Assembly (NCBI RefSeq): GCF_028714775.1
Contig: NZ_JAQTLS010000012.1
Coordinates: forward strand, 1 to 64,000
Direction: 5' to 3'
From: Thiothrix sp.
GTDB lineage: Bacteria > Pseudomonadota > Gammaproteobacteria > Thiotrichales > Thiotrichaceae
DNA: 64,000 nt
In this document: one piece after another, positions 18,801-27,215 of the stretch
How positions within the stretch are numbered: position 1 is the stretch's first letter
Layout: each line of letters opens with the position of its first letter
The notes under the pieces: generated by a model
Told to the model about the DNA's origin: nothing
What the model saw: only the letters and a program-made list of their open reading frames with translations
Database searches by the model: none
Position numbers and translations under genes: made by a program

Positions 18801-21319
18801 CTGTATTTGGGGAGAATCCCTTGCATGATTTGACCCGTACTTCCCAACCGGGAGGAACGGCTAATTCCCAAATGCAGGCATTTCTCAAAAGTACCTTGGA
18901 ATGGTTGACTCAGCGTAGTGACCTTGCCACTCGCCCATTTAAGGTGGTGGTAGCACACCAGCCTGATGATTATTGGTTTAAACATGATGCAACGACGCAC
19001 CAATGGTTTGCTAATGCTTATCCTTCTACCGTAACGGTCAATGCACAGGATGCGTGCGAAAATACCGCGTTGGTAAATTGCCTGACAGGGGCAGATTTGC
19101 TAGTTATTGGACAAGAAGATGGTACTTACGACACTAACTACACTACGCCCGTTAATGTAAATGCCACTGTGCAGGCAGTCAAAGATGCACAAGCGCAGGG
19201 TATTCCCGTATTGTACTTGCAATACGACGGCGGTATGACGGCTTTGGGAAAGAGTCTAATGGCGCAGTTTGGTCTGACTACGACGGATAACTATTGGCGG
19301 CAAGAAAAATTGGTTGGCTTTGTACCCACCAGCCTGTTATCGGCAAATGGCGGTAGCCTAGATGCTATCCAAACTGTGATCAATGCCTTGGCAGAAGGGG
19401 CGCTTAATTTCGGGTTCAGTGATACCAATTGCGTCAACAATGTAGGGACAGTCACGTGTGACCCCACCACTGTCATAGATGCTACCAGCGGCAATACGAT
19501 GCAAACCCAATTTACTGGCGGGGTAGAAGCCGTGCGTACCGCATTAAACGCTCTTGATGGGCAAGGTATAAACCTGTTTGAACAGAGTGATGGTTTCCGT
19601 TTACTGAAAGTGGTTACGTTGTTGGCTGATAAATACCGCGCCAATATCCAGTATCCGATGGACAAGAGCACCACCGACAACACCACCTTCTTTAAAGCAC
19701 TGTTTGCCGATTACGCAGTACATTACGCCCGTTCCAATAATATTTACCAACCGGACATGGGGGATTTTACAGATGCGCAGGTAGACTTGAATAGTCAAAG
19801 CGGCATCAGTAAAACCCTGACTTATACACCGACGGGTTTTGATGAGTGGACTAGTACAGGACTGTATGCGCCACCGGGAAAATCCATCACTATCCGTCGC
19901 ACGGATGCCAGTAGCAATACGGTCAAATTGAAGTTCAATTACCTGCGCGAAAGCACCCGTTTGTGGAATGACAACCAGTACAGTCGCCCACGTTACATGA
20001 CGAGTCCGGTGGTGACGCTGCAAGTAGGCCAGACCTATACCTTCTCGACGCCTTATGGTGGGCCGATCTATCTGGGGTGGACGGGTGCTGCTAGTAGTGC
20101 AGTACCATTCACAGTGGAATTCAGCAATGTACTGGATAATCCATTGTTGACAGCGTTTGACGATACATCTATCCAAACTTTCTTGAGTGCGGTTATCAGC
20201 AGCAATAGTGATTGGGCGGACATTAAAACGCCGTATGCTGAAATTCATACATTGAAATCCAATATGTTGTCAGCGTTTGCGAAACAGGATGGTAATAGTA
20301 GTAATGGTTATACGACACAGGATGTGAAGGACTACATTGATGACTTGAATAGTTATCTGATTGCTGGTAACTACGCTTACGCTGGGTTTACGGGGGTTGG
20401 TTTACCATCCTTGGATGCGGAAGTTCAGGCATTTTGTAGCAGCATGGGGTTGGTTAGTGTCAATTACGGTAGTAGCATCAAGAATCTGTGTACGGATGCA
20501 GTGATCCATGCGAAGCCTAAAATCCAGCACATCAACTCAGATGTGAATGCGGCTTGCGGGGCATTGTGTTCAGGTAATCCGTTCGATTCTGGTAGTCCCA
20601 TTATGCCGGTGGATTGGGGTGAAAACCATGAAATGGGACATAACCTGCAACGTGAACGTCTGAAAGTTTATAGTGGGCGTAGTACGGAAGTGTCTAACAA
20701 TATGTTCCCGTTACATACCCAATGGAAATGGACTGTGGCGCAAAACTTAGCGAAGCATCCAACTCAAGATCGCCCATCCAATCAGGGAGCATTCACCATC
20801 CTGCAAGCAGCTATTGGGGCAGGTACGACAGCTAACAGTAGTCATCCGCTGTGGTCTGGAACAGGGACGTATGACAATGCCTTTGAACGGTTATCGTTCT
20901 ACATGCAATTGGCTTACACCCAACAATCGTGGGACGTATACACCAAAATGTACCTGATGGATCGTATCCTCAGCGACGCGGTCAAAGATACCTCTGTCTC
21001 AAATAATAAATGGGATGCAGTGAAAGGCTTGCTAGGTATGGGTAACTACAACCGCACGGATGCCAGTAACCTCAATGGTAATGACTTCATGTATCTCGCT
21101 GCTTCAAAAATTGCGGGTAAGGATTACAGCAATTACTTTGCTGCTTGGGGTATAGAAGTTAGTGCGGCGGCGAAAACGCAAGTGGCGTTGAATGGCTTTA
21201 CCACGCAAGTACCAAACTTGTTCTACTACGTGAACAATGAGTTGCCTGCGGTCATGCCAACCTTGCCGGATACTATTCCTTTGGATGGGACGAGTGGATG
21301 GGTTGACCCACCGCCGTAA
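15899..21319 (+). CDS. Large surface lipoprotein metalloprotease, peptidase M60 / ImpA-like
   Basis: This 1,806-residue protein is predicted to be a cell-surface glycoprotein-directed protease. In order: lipoprotein signal with lipobox LTAC (Cys 21) and a Gly-rich linker; a domain beginning VLLDGVAQGVRYDAGSG; two He_PIG/cadherin-like repeats (about 210-300 and 303-394, each with the APTIxGTPATSVxVGS pattern); two F5/8-type discoidin-like carbohydrate-binding domains (about 400-530 and 626-764; AIDGNTNTYNH, AIDDKLETTNH) alternating with cadherin-like modules; an ImpA N-terminal-type region (from about 860); and the M60 catalytic domain with HEMGH at 1577-1581 and a downstream Glu at 1597, matching HExxH-x(8-28)-E. 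The start at 15899 is chosen over ATG 15887 because TAAGGA lies 12 bases before it and directly abuts the earlier ATG. ImpA-type enzymes cut O-glycosylated proteins; the natural target here is unknown. Confidence 0.85.
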   Translation: MSVNILLRWFFLGYLLLLTACGGGGGGSGGGNTGNITTVKAVLLDGVAQGVRYDAGSGVTGVTDADGVFYYVEGQPVSFYLGNILLGRAVPIDRPNNINVLADKIVTPLGLAGSNANLDDPQVLNRVRLLLTLDADGKPDNGIQIASSVVDALQNITSLSFDDPFDPAAVLQAARSASGQSMTLVDSTTAKQHLCDSLQRDCTSGGGNHAPTISGTPATSVNVGSVYSFTPASTDEDAGDSKTFSINKTPSWATLDTTMGKLSGTPAAADVGTTSGIVISVKDSKDASASLTAFDLTVVQPNRAPTIGGTPATSVKVGSAYSFTPAAEDLDGDAQTFSITNKPSWASFSTSTGALTGTTTAADVGITSNIIISVTDGKSLSVALPAFNLAVIAPVTPLNLAPYCMASQSTTYSDGGGSYPASNAIDGNTNTYNHANCQSGDWWQLELKSESHISEVVVTNRGAVVNSRLNGTTVYISNTPASNNTWSAAELVKTLTSDATQTVTVDPARSARYVIIKTNGSACLHMAEVAVKGIGSDTLEFSKTSYAFEVKHRTAQGGAVGTVKAIQYAGRAVTYSIDGTVPFAIDAQGNITVTGELNRETYTFTVKGTDGLGTVSVPVTVQAPFNLALEFGIATQSSTYNSSSAAGNAIDDKLETTNHTNCEVGDWWQVKLPAPTLVSRIVVTGRDTWTSRLNGAEVYVSANSATNGGMSAGDKVFTLADTANAQKILLATPKSGTYVIVKAVPKTGGTECLHMREVEVYGQAPPAPALNLSAYSFQLSHSVAVGQFVVKVNAVDYQKDAITYSLTGARVPFAIDAQGNITVSGALQAGTTYNFTVTASDGVNTASAPVVVVVTSISSVADALSTGDASVTTEQELVTETNATVTAIKSRQAQSIKSIFKLAADGSLAAGSVTGIDWDPSHDSVWFDSLSMGENFPILVSNVAAKQSSSLNKNLALAGIKDNGARYAVFGENPLHDLTRTSQPGGTANSQMQAFLKSTLEWLTQRSDLATRPFKVVVAHQPDDYWFKHDATTHQWFANAYPSTVTVNAQDACENTALVNCLTGADLLVIGQEDGTYDTNYTTPVNVNATVQAVKDAQAQGIPVLYLQYDGGMTALGKSLMAQFGLTTTDNYWRQEKLVGFVPTSLLSANGGSLDAIQTVINALAEGALNFGFSDTNCVNNVGTVTCDPTTVIDATSGNTMQTQFTGGVEAVRTALNALDGQGINLFEQSDGFRLLKVVTLLADKYRANIQYPMDKSTTDNTTFFKALFADYAVHYARSNNIYQPDMGDFTDAQVDLNSQSGISKTLTYTPTGFDEWTSTGLYAPPGKSITIRRTDASSNTVKLKFNYLRESTRLWNDNQYSRPRYMTSPVVTLQVGQTYTFSTPYGGPIYLGWTGAASSAVPFTVEFSNVLDNPLLTAFDDTSIQTFLSAVISSNSDWADIKTPYAEIHTLKSNMLSAFAKQDGNSSNGYTTQDVKDYIDDLNSYLIAGNYAYAGFTGVGLPSLDAEVQAFCSSMGLVSVNYGSSIKNLCTDAVIHAKPKIQHINSDVNAACGALCSGNPFDSGSPIMPVDWGENHEMGHNLQRERLKVYSGRSTEVSNNMFPLHTQWKWTVAQNLAKHPTQDRPSNQGAFTILQAAIGAGTTANSSHPLWSGTGTYDNAFERLSFYMQLAYTQQSWDVYTKMYLMDRILSDAVKDTSVSNNKWDAVKGLLGMGNYNRTDASNLNGNDFMYLAASKIAGKDYSNYFAAWGIEVSAAAKTQVALNGFTTQVPNLFYYVNNELPAVMPTLPDTIPLDGTSGWVDPPP

Positions 21320-21337
21320 CCCAAGTGTAAAGGACAC

Positions 21338-21360
21338 GAAGCGGGGCAGAGCCTCGCTTC
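21338..21360 (+). terminator. Hairpin after the M60 gene
   Basis: A ten-base-pair stem (GAAGCGGGGC with GCCTCGCTTC, one G-U pair) and a three-base loop lies 18 bases after the stop codon. It is not followed by a T-run, so it may be a processing or Rho-assisted signal rather than a classical terminator. Confidence 0.4.
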
Positions 21361-21463
21361 GCTACCCGCTTGCCCTCTGTTACCGCGTGTTACCGTAGCA
21401 TTCCCTTTACTGTGCCGTAAAAACAATCATATAATCAAGTACCGTTTATCTCTACGGGCTGTT

Positions 21464-21730
21464 ATGAAAAAGAAAGTTTTGACGCTGGAAGTGTTGAAAG
21501 ACATGGCTGGCGAGATCGCTGAGTTGCTGTTGAAACAGACAGGCTCAAATCACGGAAAAGTGGGGTTGCAGGTAAACGCTGCACATCTGGAAGAGGGGGT
21601 TAGGGTACAAATTGAGGCGACTAGCAGCAGTGGGCAAATGCTGTTTGCTATCCAAGCTGAGTTGCATGGGACATGGCTGGAAGATGCCACGGAGCTGAGC
21701 TTGCGCAGTGTGGTGTTCAACGGCGTGTGA
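21464..21730 (+). CDS. Small hypothetical protein
   Basis: This 88-residue product is not recognised. It starts with a Lys-rich tip (MKKKVLTLEVLKDM), has an amphipathic helix (AGEIAELLLKQ) and then alternating polar/hydrophobic residues suggesting two or three beta strands (KVGLQVNAAHLEEGVRVQIE, MLFAIQAELHG). There is no signal peptide or metal motif. No strong ribosome binding site is visible before the ATG. It lies 75 bp upstream of, and on the same strand as, the FAD dehydrogenase gene and may be co-transcribed. Codon use resembles the neighbours, supporting a real gene. Confidence 0.55.
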   Translation: MKKKVLTLEVLKDMAGEIAELLLKQTGSNHGKVGLQVNAAHLEEGVRVQIEATSSSGQMLFAIQAELHGTWLEDATELSLRSVVFNGV

Positions 21731-21805
21731 TGCGGGGTAAGGGCAGGCAGAATGCACCGAGGTAGTATACAATCGCGCTTTTGCTGAGCCATAAGCTGTC
21801 GCCCC

Positions 21806-23425
21806 ATGATACGCATTACCGAACTGCGCCTGCCGCTGGAACATCCCGCTGAAGTATTGCCCGCCGCGATTGTGCAGCGTCTTGGCATTGCGCCTGCCGA
21901 TTTGCTGGAGTTCACCGTTTTCAAGCGCGGTTATGATGCCCGTAAGCGCGACGCTATTGTGCTGGTCTACACGATTGATGCGGCGCTACGCGATGAAACC
22001 AGTGTTTTGGCGAAATTTGCCGACGATAACCACGTTTCCCCCAGTCCTGATACCACTTACCGTTTTGTTGCCCAAGCGCCGGAAAACCTGTCGCAACGTC
22101 CGCTAGTGGTCGGTTTTGGGCCGTGTGGGATCATGGCAGGTTTGGTGTTGGCGCAAATGGGTTTCCGCCCAATCATTCTGGAGCGTGGCAAAAAAGTCCG
22201 CGAACGTACCAAAGATACATGGGGTTTGTGGCGCAAAGGCGAGCTAGACCCTGAATCGAATGTGCAATTCGGCGAAGGTGGGGCGGGCACGTTTTCCGAC
22301 GGCAAGCTCTACAGCCAGATCAAAGACCCCAAGCATTACGGGCGCAAAGTCTTGACTGAATTCGTCAAAGCAGGCGCACCGGAAGAAATCCTCTACCTCA
22401 GCAAGCCGCACATTGGCACATTCCGTTTGGTAAAAATGGTGGAAAACATCCGCCACGAAATTGAACGTTTGGGCGGCGAAATCCGTTTCAAGCAACAAGT
22501 CACCGATGTCTTGCTCGAACACGGACAGTTGCGCGGGGTGGTGCTTGCCAGCGGCGAACAAATCTATTCCGACCATGTGGTGCTGGCGTTAGGGCACAGT
22601 GCGCGGGATACCTTCACCATGTTGCACGAACGCGGCGTGTTTATGGAAGCCAAGCCGTTTTCGGTGGGTTTCCGCATCGAACACCCGCAAGCACTGATCG
22701 ACCAAGCACGTTTCGGTAAACACGCGGGCAATGAAAAGCTGGGTGCGGCGGATTACAAGATCGTGCATCACGCCAAGAATGGGCGTTCGGTGTACAGTTT
22801 CTGCATGTGTCCGGGCGGGCAAGTGGTGGCGGCTACCTCGGAAAAAGGGCGGGTTGTAACCAATGGCATGAGCCAATATTCCCGTGCTGAACGCAATGCC
22901 AACGCGGGAATTGTGGTCGGTATTACCCCGGATGATTACCCCGGTGGGCCATTGGCAGGGTTGGAATTCCAGCGTCAGTGGGAATCCCGCGCTTATGAAC
23001 TCGGCGGTGGCAATTATCTCGCGCCGGGGCAGTTGGTGGGGGATTTCATCAAAGGCATTGCTTCCACCCAATTGGGGACGGTCGAGCCGTCTTACCAACC
23101 GGGCGTACACCTGACTAGTCTTGACAGCAGTTTGCCCGGTTACGTGATTGAAGCTGTCCGCGAAGCCTTGCCTGCATTTGAACGCCAGATCAAAGGCTTT
23201 TCCCTGTATGACGCAGTGCTGACGGGGGTGGAAACCCGCACATCAGCACCGTTGCGTATCACCCGTGGCAAAGACTTGCAATGCCTGAATGTCAAAGGCT
23301 TATATCCGGCAGGCGAAGGCGCAGGATACGCAGGTGGTATCCTTTCTGCCGGGGTGGATGGTGTCAGGATTGCGGAAGCTGTGGCGCAAGCAATGCTTAG
23401 CGGTAAGCCCGCGCCAGATTGTTGA
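21806..23425 (+). CDS. FAD/NAD(P)-dependent dehydrogenase (COG2509-like)
   Basis: The 539-residue product has an N-terminal ferredoxin-like region of about 90 residues (ELRLPLEHPAEVLPAAIVQR, FTVFKRGYDARKR), then a Rossmann FAD-binding core with VVGFGPCGIMAGLVLAQMG, ILERGKKVRERT, VQFGEGGAGTFSDGKLYSQ, an NAD/FAD block VLALGHSARDTF, and the C-terminal FAD block GLYPAGEGAGYAGGILSAG(VDG). This arrangement matches the uncharacterised FAD-dependent dehydrogenase family COG2509. The substrate is unknown. The last 29 bases overlap the 3' end of the convergent protoglobin gene. Confidence 0.88.
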   Translation: MIRITELRLPLEHPAEVLPAAIVQRLGIAPADLLEFTVFKRGYDARKRDAIVLVYTIDAALRDETSVLAKFADDNHVSPSPDTTYRFVAQAPENLSQRPLVVGFGPCGIMAGLVLAQMGFRPIILERGKKVRERTKDTWGLWRKGELDPESNVQFGEGGAGTFSDGKLYSQIKDPKHYGRKVLTEFVKAGAPEEILYLSKPHIGTFRLVKMVENIRHEIERLGGEIRFKQQVTDVLLEHGQLRGVVLASGEQIYSDHVVLALGHSARDTFTMLHERGVFMEAKPFSVGFRIEHPQALIDQARFGKHAGNEKLGAADYKIVHHAKNGRSVYSFCMCPGGQVVAATSEKGRVVTNGMSQYSRAERNANAGIVVGITPDDYPGGPLAGLEFQRQWESRAYELGGGNYLAPGQLVGDFIKGIASTQLGTVEPSYQPGVHLTSLDSSLPGYVIEAVREALPAFERQIKGFSLYDAVLTGVETRTSAPLRITRGKDLQCLNVKGLYPAGEGAGYAGGILSAGVDGVRIAEAVAQAMLSGKPAPDC

Positions 23426-23957
23426 ACAGCACCCGGCTCATGCCAGTGATGCGCAGGAATTTTTCCAACTCTTCCGCCATTGAAGAAGATTGGTAAGATT
23501 CCTGCATGATCAGCAAGGAAAAGCCACACGCCGCATTGAGTGCACGGATAGCCTTAAGCATTTTCTCTTGGTTATCGGCGTAAATTTCACCGAAGATGCG
23601 GATCAGTTCAGATTGGATAATGACCATTGCGCCCGCCATGAATTCTACTGGCAGTTTCACCTTGACGTGTACATCACCCACTTTGTAGAGCTTACGGGTG
23701 TAATCTTCGCCAAAGTCGCTGGTGAATAGCTCGTTCAGCCATGCCACATGGGTTCTTTTTAAGTCTTCAATGCGCCCTTCGAGGAAGGTGTGGGTTTTGG
23801 GGATTTCTTGTAGGCTCCCGTAAAAGGTGTTGGTCACTTCTTGAAGCCGCCCGCTGACATCGGGATAGACTTGCTGCAACACCGCCATTTGCTGCTCATC
23901 CAGACCGGAAAACTGTTTCGCGTAGCCGCATAGGGCTTGCATATCAATATCCTGCAT
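23397..23957 (-). CDS. Protoglobin-domain protein
   Basis: This 186-residue single-domain protein has the all-helical globin fold of protoglobins and globin-coupled sensors. Family-like features are the opening FSGLDEQQMAVLQQVYPDV, a histidine block LKRTHVAWLNELF, and GDVHVKVKLPVEFMAGAM with His97 as the best candidate proximal heme ligand. No signalling domain follows, so it would be a stand-alone gas-binding or scavenging globin. A GGAGATTGGT ribosome binding site precedes the start. Its 3' end overlaps the convergent FAD dehydrogenase gene by 29 bp. Confidence 0.8.
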   Translation of the reverse strand: MQDIDMQALCGYAKQFSGLDEQQMAVLQQVYPDVSGRLQEVTNTFYGSLQEIPKTHTFLEGRIEDLKRTHVAWLNELFTSDFGEDYTRKLYKVGDVHVKVKLPVEFMAGAMVIIQSELIRIFGEIYADNQEKMLKAIRALNAACGFSLLIMQESYQSSSMAEELEKFLRITGMSRVLFNNLARAYR

Positions 23958-24158
23958 ACCAATCTCCTGTCACAAACAATCCTTGTTAGCGTTGTGTGGT
24001 TTATTTTCGTTATTACTTAGGGGCGCAACGCACCCGCAATCCGTGCATATTGTATACATCAGTCACCAAAGTATAGGAGCTATCAGACGAGATGCAGCGG
24101 ATTTCTGATGAAGCTGGCTAAAATGTTGCTGTGCGCTATTAATCTGCCGTCTATCAGC

Positions 24159-24164
24159 TATAAT
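24159..24164 (+). promoter_or_regulatory. Candidate -10 box upstream of sucA
   Basis: An exact TATAAT lies 94 bp before the sucA start. No good TTGACA-like -35 sits 16-18 bp upstream, so support is partial. The rest of the 300 bp interval between the protoglobin gene and sucA (23958-24257) shows no ORF, RNA gene or clear riboswitch. Confidence 0.35.
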
Positions 24165-24257
24165 GCCCGACTCTTTTTACAAACAAATAATATACACAAC
24201 AAGCACCGATGTTGGTCGTAACCTTTTTTCCAACAGGCTAGGCTGGAGCGTAAATGC

Positions 24258-27029
24258 ATGAAAAACCATCAATCTATGGATGAATCTTTTCTCGACGGCG
24301 AACATGCAGTCTTTCTCGAACAACTCTATACCCAATACCAGCAAGACCCGCGCAGTGTGGATGCACAGTGGCAGGCATACTTCCAACAACTGGAAACAGC
24401 CCCCGCACTTACTCCGGCAGTTCTGCCAGCGGAAGACAGCGCGATCATGGAACACCGCAGCCTGCAATTGCGCGTTTCCCGCCTGATCAATGCCTACCGC
24501 TATTTGGGGCATTTGGAAGCCGACACCAACCCGCTGGGCGATTACGCTTATAAGGTCGGTGTACCGCAACTGATGCTGGAACACCATGAGTTGGAAAATG
24601 TTGATCCCGACACCCTGTTTAATCCCGGTTCGTTCAATATTAAGGCCAAGCCAACCCTCGGTAATATTCTCCGCGCTTTGCGCACCACGTATGTTGGGAC
24701 GACCGGCTTTGAATATATGCACATTCTGGACGTGCAGGAAAAACGTTGGTTGCAACGCCGTATCGAACCCGAAATGGGCACTGGCAAACTGAGCCATCCC
24801 GAACGGCGCAAAATCCTTGAACAACTGACAGCAGCGGAAGGTTTCGAGCAATACTTGCACCGCCGCTACGTTGGGCAAAAGCGTTTTGGTCTGGAAGGCG
24901 GCGAAAGCCTGATCCCTTTGCTGCAAACCCTGATCCACGAAGGTGGTGCACAAGGCTTGCAAGAAATCGTCATCGGCATGGCACACAGGGGGCGCTTGAA
25001 CGTGCTGACCAACGTGCTGTGCAAACCCGCTGGGGATTTGTTCCACGAGTTTGAAGGCAAGGTGGATGAAAGCTATACCGGCGACGTGAAATACCACAAA
25101 GGTTACGCCTGCGATGTCAGCACGGCGGGTGGTTCGGTGCATCTGGCTTTGGCATTCAACCCCTCGCATCTGGAAATCGTCAGCCCGGTGGTGGAAGGTG
25201 CTGTCCGCGCCCGCCAAGACCGTCGCCAAGACCGCGATGGTAACCAAGTGCTGGGCATTTCCATCCACGGTGACGCAGCGTTTTCCGGGCAGGGCGTGGT
25301 GATGGAAACCTTCAACATGGCGCAAACCCGTGGCTACCGCACCCGTGGCACGATCCACATCGTCATTAACAACCAAATTGGTTTCACTACCAGCACGGTA
25401 TCGGATAGCCGTTCTACCTATTACCCGACCGACGTGGCGAAAATGATCAATGCGCCGATCTTCCACGTCAATGGCGACGACCCGGAAGCCGTGGTCTACG
25501 TGACCAAAGTGGCGCTGGAATACCGCCAGTTGTTCCAAAAAGACGTGGTGATTGATCTGGTGTGTTACCGCCGTCTGGGGCATAACGAAGCCGATGAGCC
25601 GAACATGACCCAGCCAGTAATGTACGGGATTATCCGCAGTTTGCCTTCGACCCGCGCCAAATATGCCGCCAAGCTGGCAGAAGATGGCGTGGTGTCGCAA
25701 GCGGGTGCGAGTGGTTTGGTGGATGCCTACCGTATCAAGTTGGCAAACGGCGGGATTACCTGCTGCAACAGCCAGACCCGTTCAGGTTTACCCGCAAAAT
25801 TGCAGACCCATTGGAAACAGTACCGGGGGCAACGCTGGCGTCAAGAGATTGATACCACTTGCCCACTTGAGCGCATCCGGGAGATCAGTGAGGGTTGGGT
25901 AAGCGGCATTCCGGCAGATTTCGTGGTGCATCCGCGTGTCCTTAAAGTCTTGGAAGCACGGGCGGCCATGGGGCGCGGCGAACAGCCTGCCGATTGGGGC
26001 TTTGGGGAAAACCTTGCCTACGCAACCCTCTTGGCAGAAGGGTTTGAAGTACGCCTTTCCGGGCAGGATTGCGGTCGCGGCACATTCTCCCACCGCCACG
26101 CGGTTTTGCACCATCAGCAACGCCGCGAGCAATGGGTTCCGCTCCAACATACTGCTGAGGGGCAGGCCAAATTTACCGTGATCGACTCGGTATTATCAGA
26201 AGAAGCGGTACTGGCGTTTGAATACGGCTACGCCACCGCCGAGCCGGAAACGCTGGTTATCTGGGAGGCGCAATTCGGCGACTTCGTGAACGGGGCGCAA
26301 GTGGTCATCGACCAGTTCATCAGTTCCGGCGAACAGAAATGGCAGCGCTTGTGCGGCTTGACCATGTTCCTGCCACACGGTTTGGAAGGCCAAGGGCCAG
26401 AACATTCCTCCGCCCGTTTGGAACGCTTCGTGCAAATGGCGGCGCAGGAAAATATGCACATCTGCATCCCATCCACCCCCGCGCAGGTTTTCCACATGCT
26501 GCGGCGGCAAATGATCCGCAAATACCGCAAACCGTTGATCGTGTTTACGCCGAAAAGCCTGTTGCGCCATCCGCTAGCCGTGAGCACTCTGGATGATTTC
26601 AGCGTCGGTAAGTTTGAAGTGGTGCTGGATGATGCTGACATCAGCGACGTGGAAGCCAAGGAAAAAGTGCGTCGTGTGATCCTGTGCAGCGGCAAGGTTT
26701 ACTACGACCTGCTGGAAGAGCGGCGGGCGCGGGCTTTGAACGACATTGCCATCGTGCGCATTGAGCAGCTTTATCCGTTCCCGGCGCAGGAATTGGTGGA
26801 TGTGATGGAATATTACGCGAACGCCGAAGCGGTCATCTGGTGTCAGGAAGAGCCAGTCAATCAGGGCGCGTGGAACGGTATCAAGCACCGTTTCCAAGCG
26901 TATGACTACGCCAAGGTCGTGTGCGTCAGCCGTCCGGCAATGGCGGCTCCGGCTGTCGGTTCTTTGTACATGCACCAGCGCCAGCAAAAGGCATTGGTAC
27001 GTGAGGCATTGGGGCTGGATAACGACTGA
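24258..27029 (+). CDS. sucA: 2-oxoglutarate dehydrogenase E1 component
   Basis: SucA is the thiamine-diphosphate-dependent decarboxylating subunit of the 2-oxoglutarate dehydrogenase complex in the TCA cycle. The 923-residue length is normal. Blocks visible in order: N-terminal E2-binding region (MDESFLDGEHAVFLEQLY), GMAHRGRLNVLTNV, FNPSHLEIVSPVVEG, the ThDP site GDAAFSGQGVV...NNQIGFTTS, GDDPEAVVYVTKVALEYR, RRLGHNEADEPNMTQP, the transketolase-like pyrimidine domain (SGQDCGRGTFSHRHAV) and GQGPEHSSARLERFVQ. The start has GGAG upstream. Unusually, neither sucB nor lpd follows; the next gene on this strand is an unrelated Fic-like protein after a hairpin. Confidence 0.95.
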   Translation: MKNHQSMDESFLDGEHAVFLEQLYTQYQQDPRSVDAQWQAYFQQLETAPALTPAVLPAEDSAIMEHRSLQLRVSRLINAYRYLGHLEADTNPLGDYAYKVGVPQLMLEHHELENVDPDTLFNPGSFNIKAKPTLGNILRALRTTYVGTTGFEYMHILDVQEKRWLQRRIEPEMGTGKLSHPERRKILEQLTAAEGFEQYLHRRYVGQKRFGLEGGESLIPLLQTLIHEGGAQGLQEIVIGMAHRGRLNVLTNVLCKPAGDLFHEFEGKVDESYTGDVKYHKGYACDVSTAGGSVHLALAFNPSHLEIVSPVVEGAVRARQDRRQDRDGNQVLGISIHGDAAFSGQGVVMETFNMAQTRGYRTRGTIHIVINNQIGFTTSTVSDSRSTYYPTDVAKMINAPIFHVNGDDPEAVVYVTKVALEYRQLFQKDVVIDLVCYRRLGHNEADEPNMTQPVMYGIIRSLPSTRAKYAAKLAEDGVVSQAGASGLVDAYRIKLANGGITCCNSQTRSGLPAKLQTHWKQYRGQRWRQEIDTTCPLERIREISEGWVSGIPADFVVHPRVLKVLEARAAMGRGEQPADWGFGENLAYATLLAEGFEVRLSGQDCGRGTFSHRHAVLHHQQRREQWVPLQHTAEGQAKFTVIDSVLSEEAVLAFEYGYATAEPETLVIWEAQFGDFVNGAQVVIDQFISSGEQKWQRLCGLTMFLPHGLEGQGPEHSSARLERFVQMAAQENMHICIPSTPAQVFHMLRRQMIRKYRKPLIVFTPKSLLRHPLAVSTLDDFSVGKFEVVLDDADISDVEAKEKVRRVILCSGKVYYDLLEERRARALNDIAIVRIEQLYPFPAQELVDVMEYYANAEAVIWCQEEPVNQGAWNGIKHRFQAYDYAKVVCVSRPAMAAPAVGSLYMHQRQQKALVREALGLDND

Positions 27030-27056
27030 TTTTTGACTAAAAAATGAGCAAATCAA

Positions 27057-27083
27057 GCGGGCATGTAACGTTGCATTGCCCGC
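27057..27083 (+). terminator. Hairpin after sucA
   Basis: GCGGGCA pairs with TGCCCGC across a 13-base loop, 28 bases after the sucA stop. A short AT-rich tract follows rather than a clean T-run, so a terminator is plausible but not certain. Confidence 0.45.
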
Positions 27084-27215
27084 GTAAAATAAATTTCACA
27101 ATTTTGTAATATTTTTTGATAAGTGGTAGTCAGTATACCGCAAAGGCTTCCTATACTCTGGTACGACATAAGTAATCTTTTCCCAACACACCACAGCACT
27201 GAACAAGGAGTGTTC

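Noticed and set aside
24177..25700. Long minus-strand open frame opposite sucA (507 codons)
   Set aside because: It lies entirely antisense to the well-supported sucA gene, has His/Val-rich codon-shadow composition and no recognisable domain.
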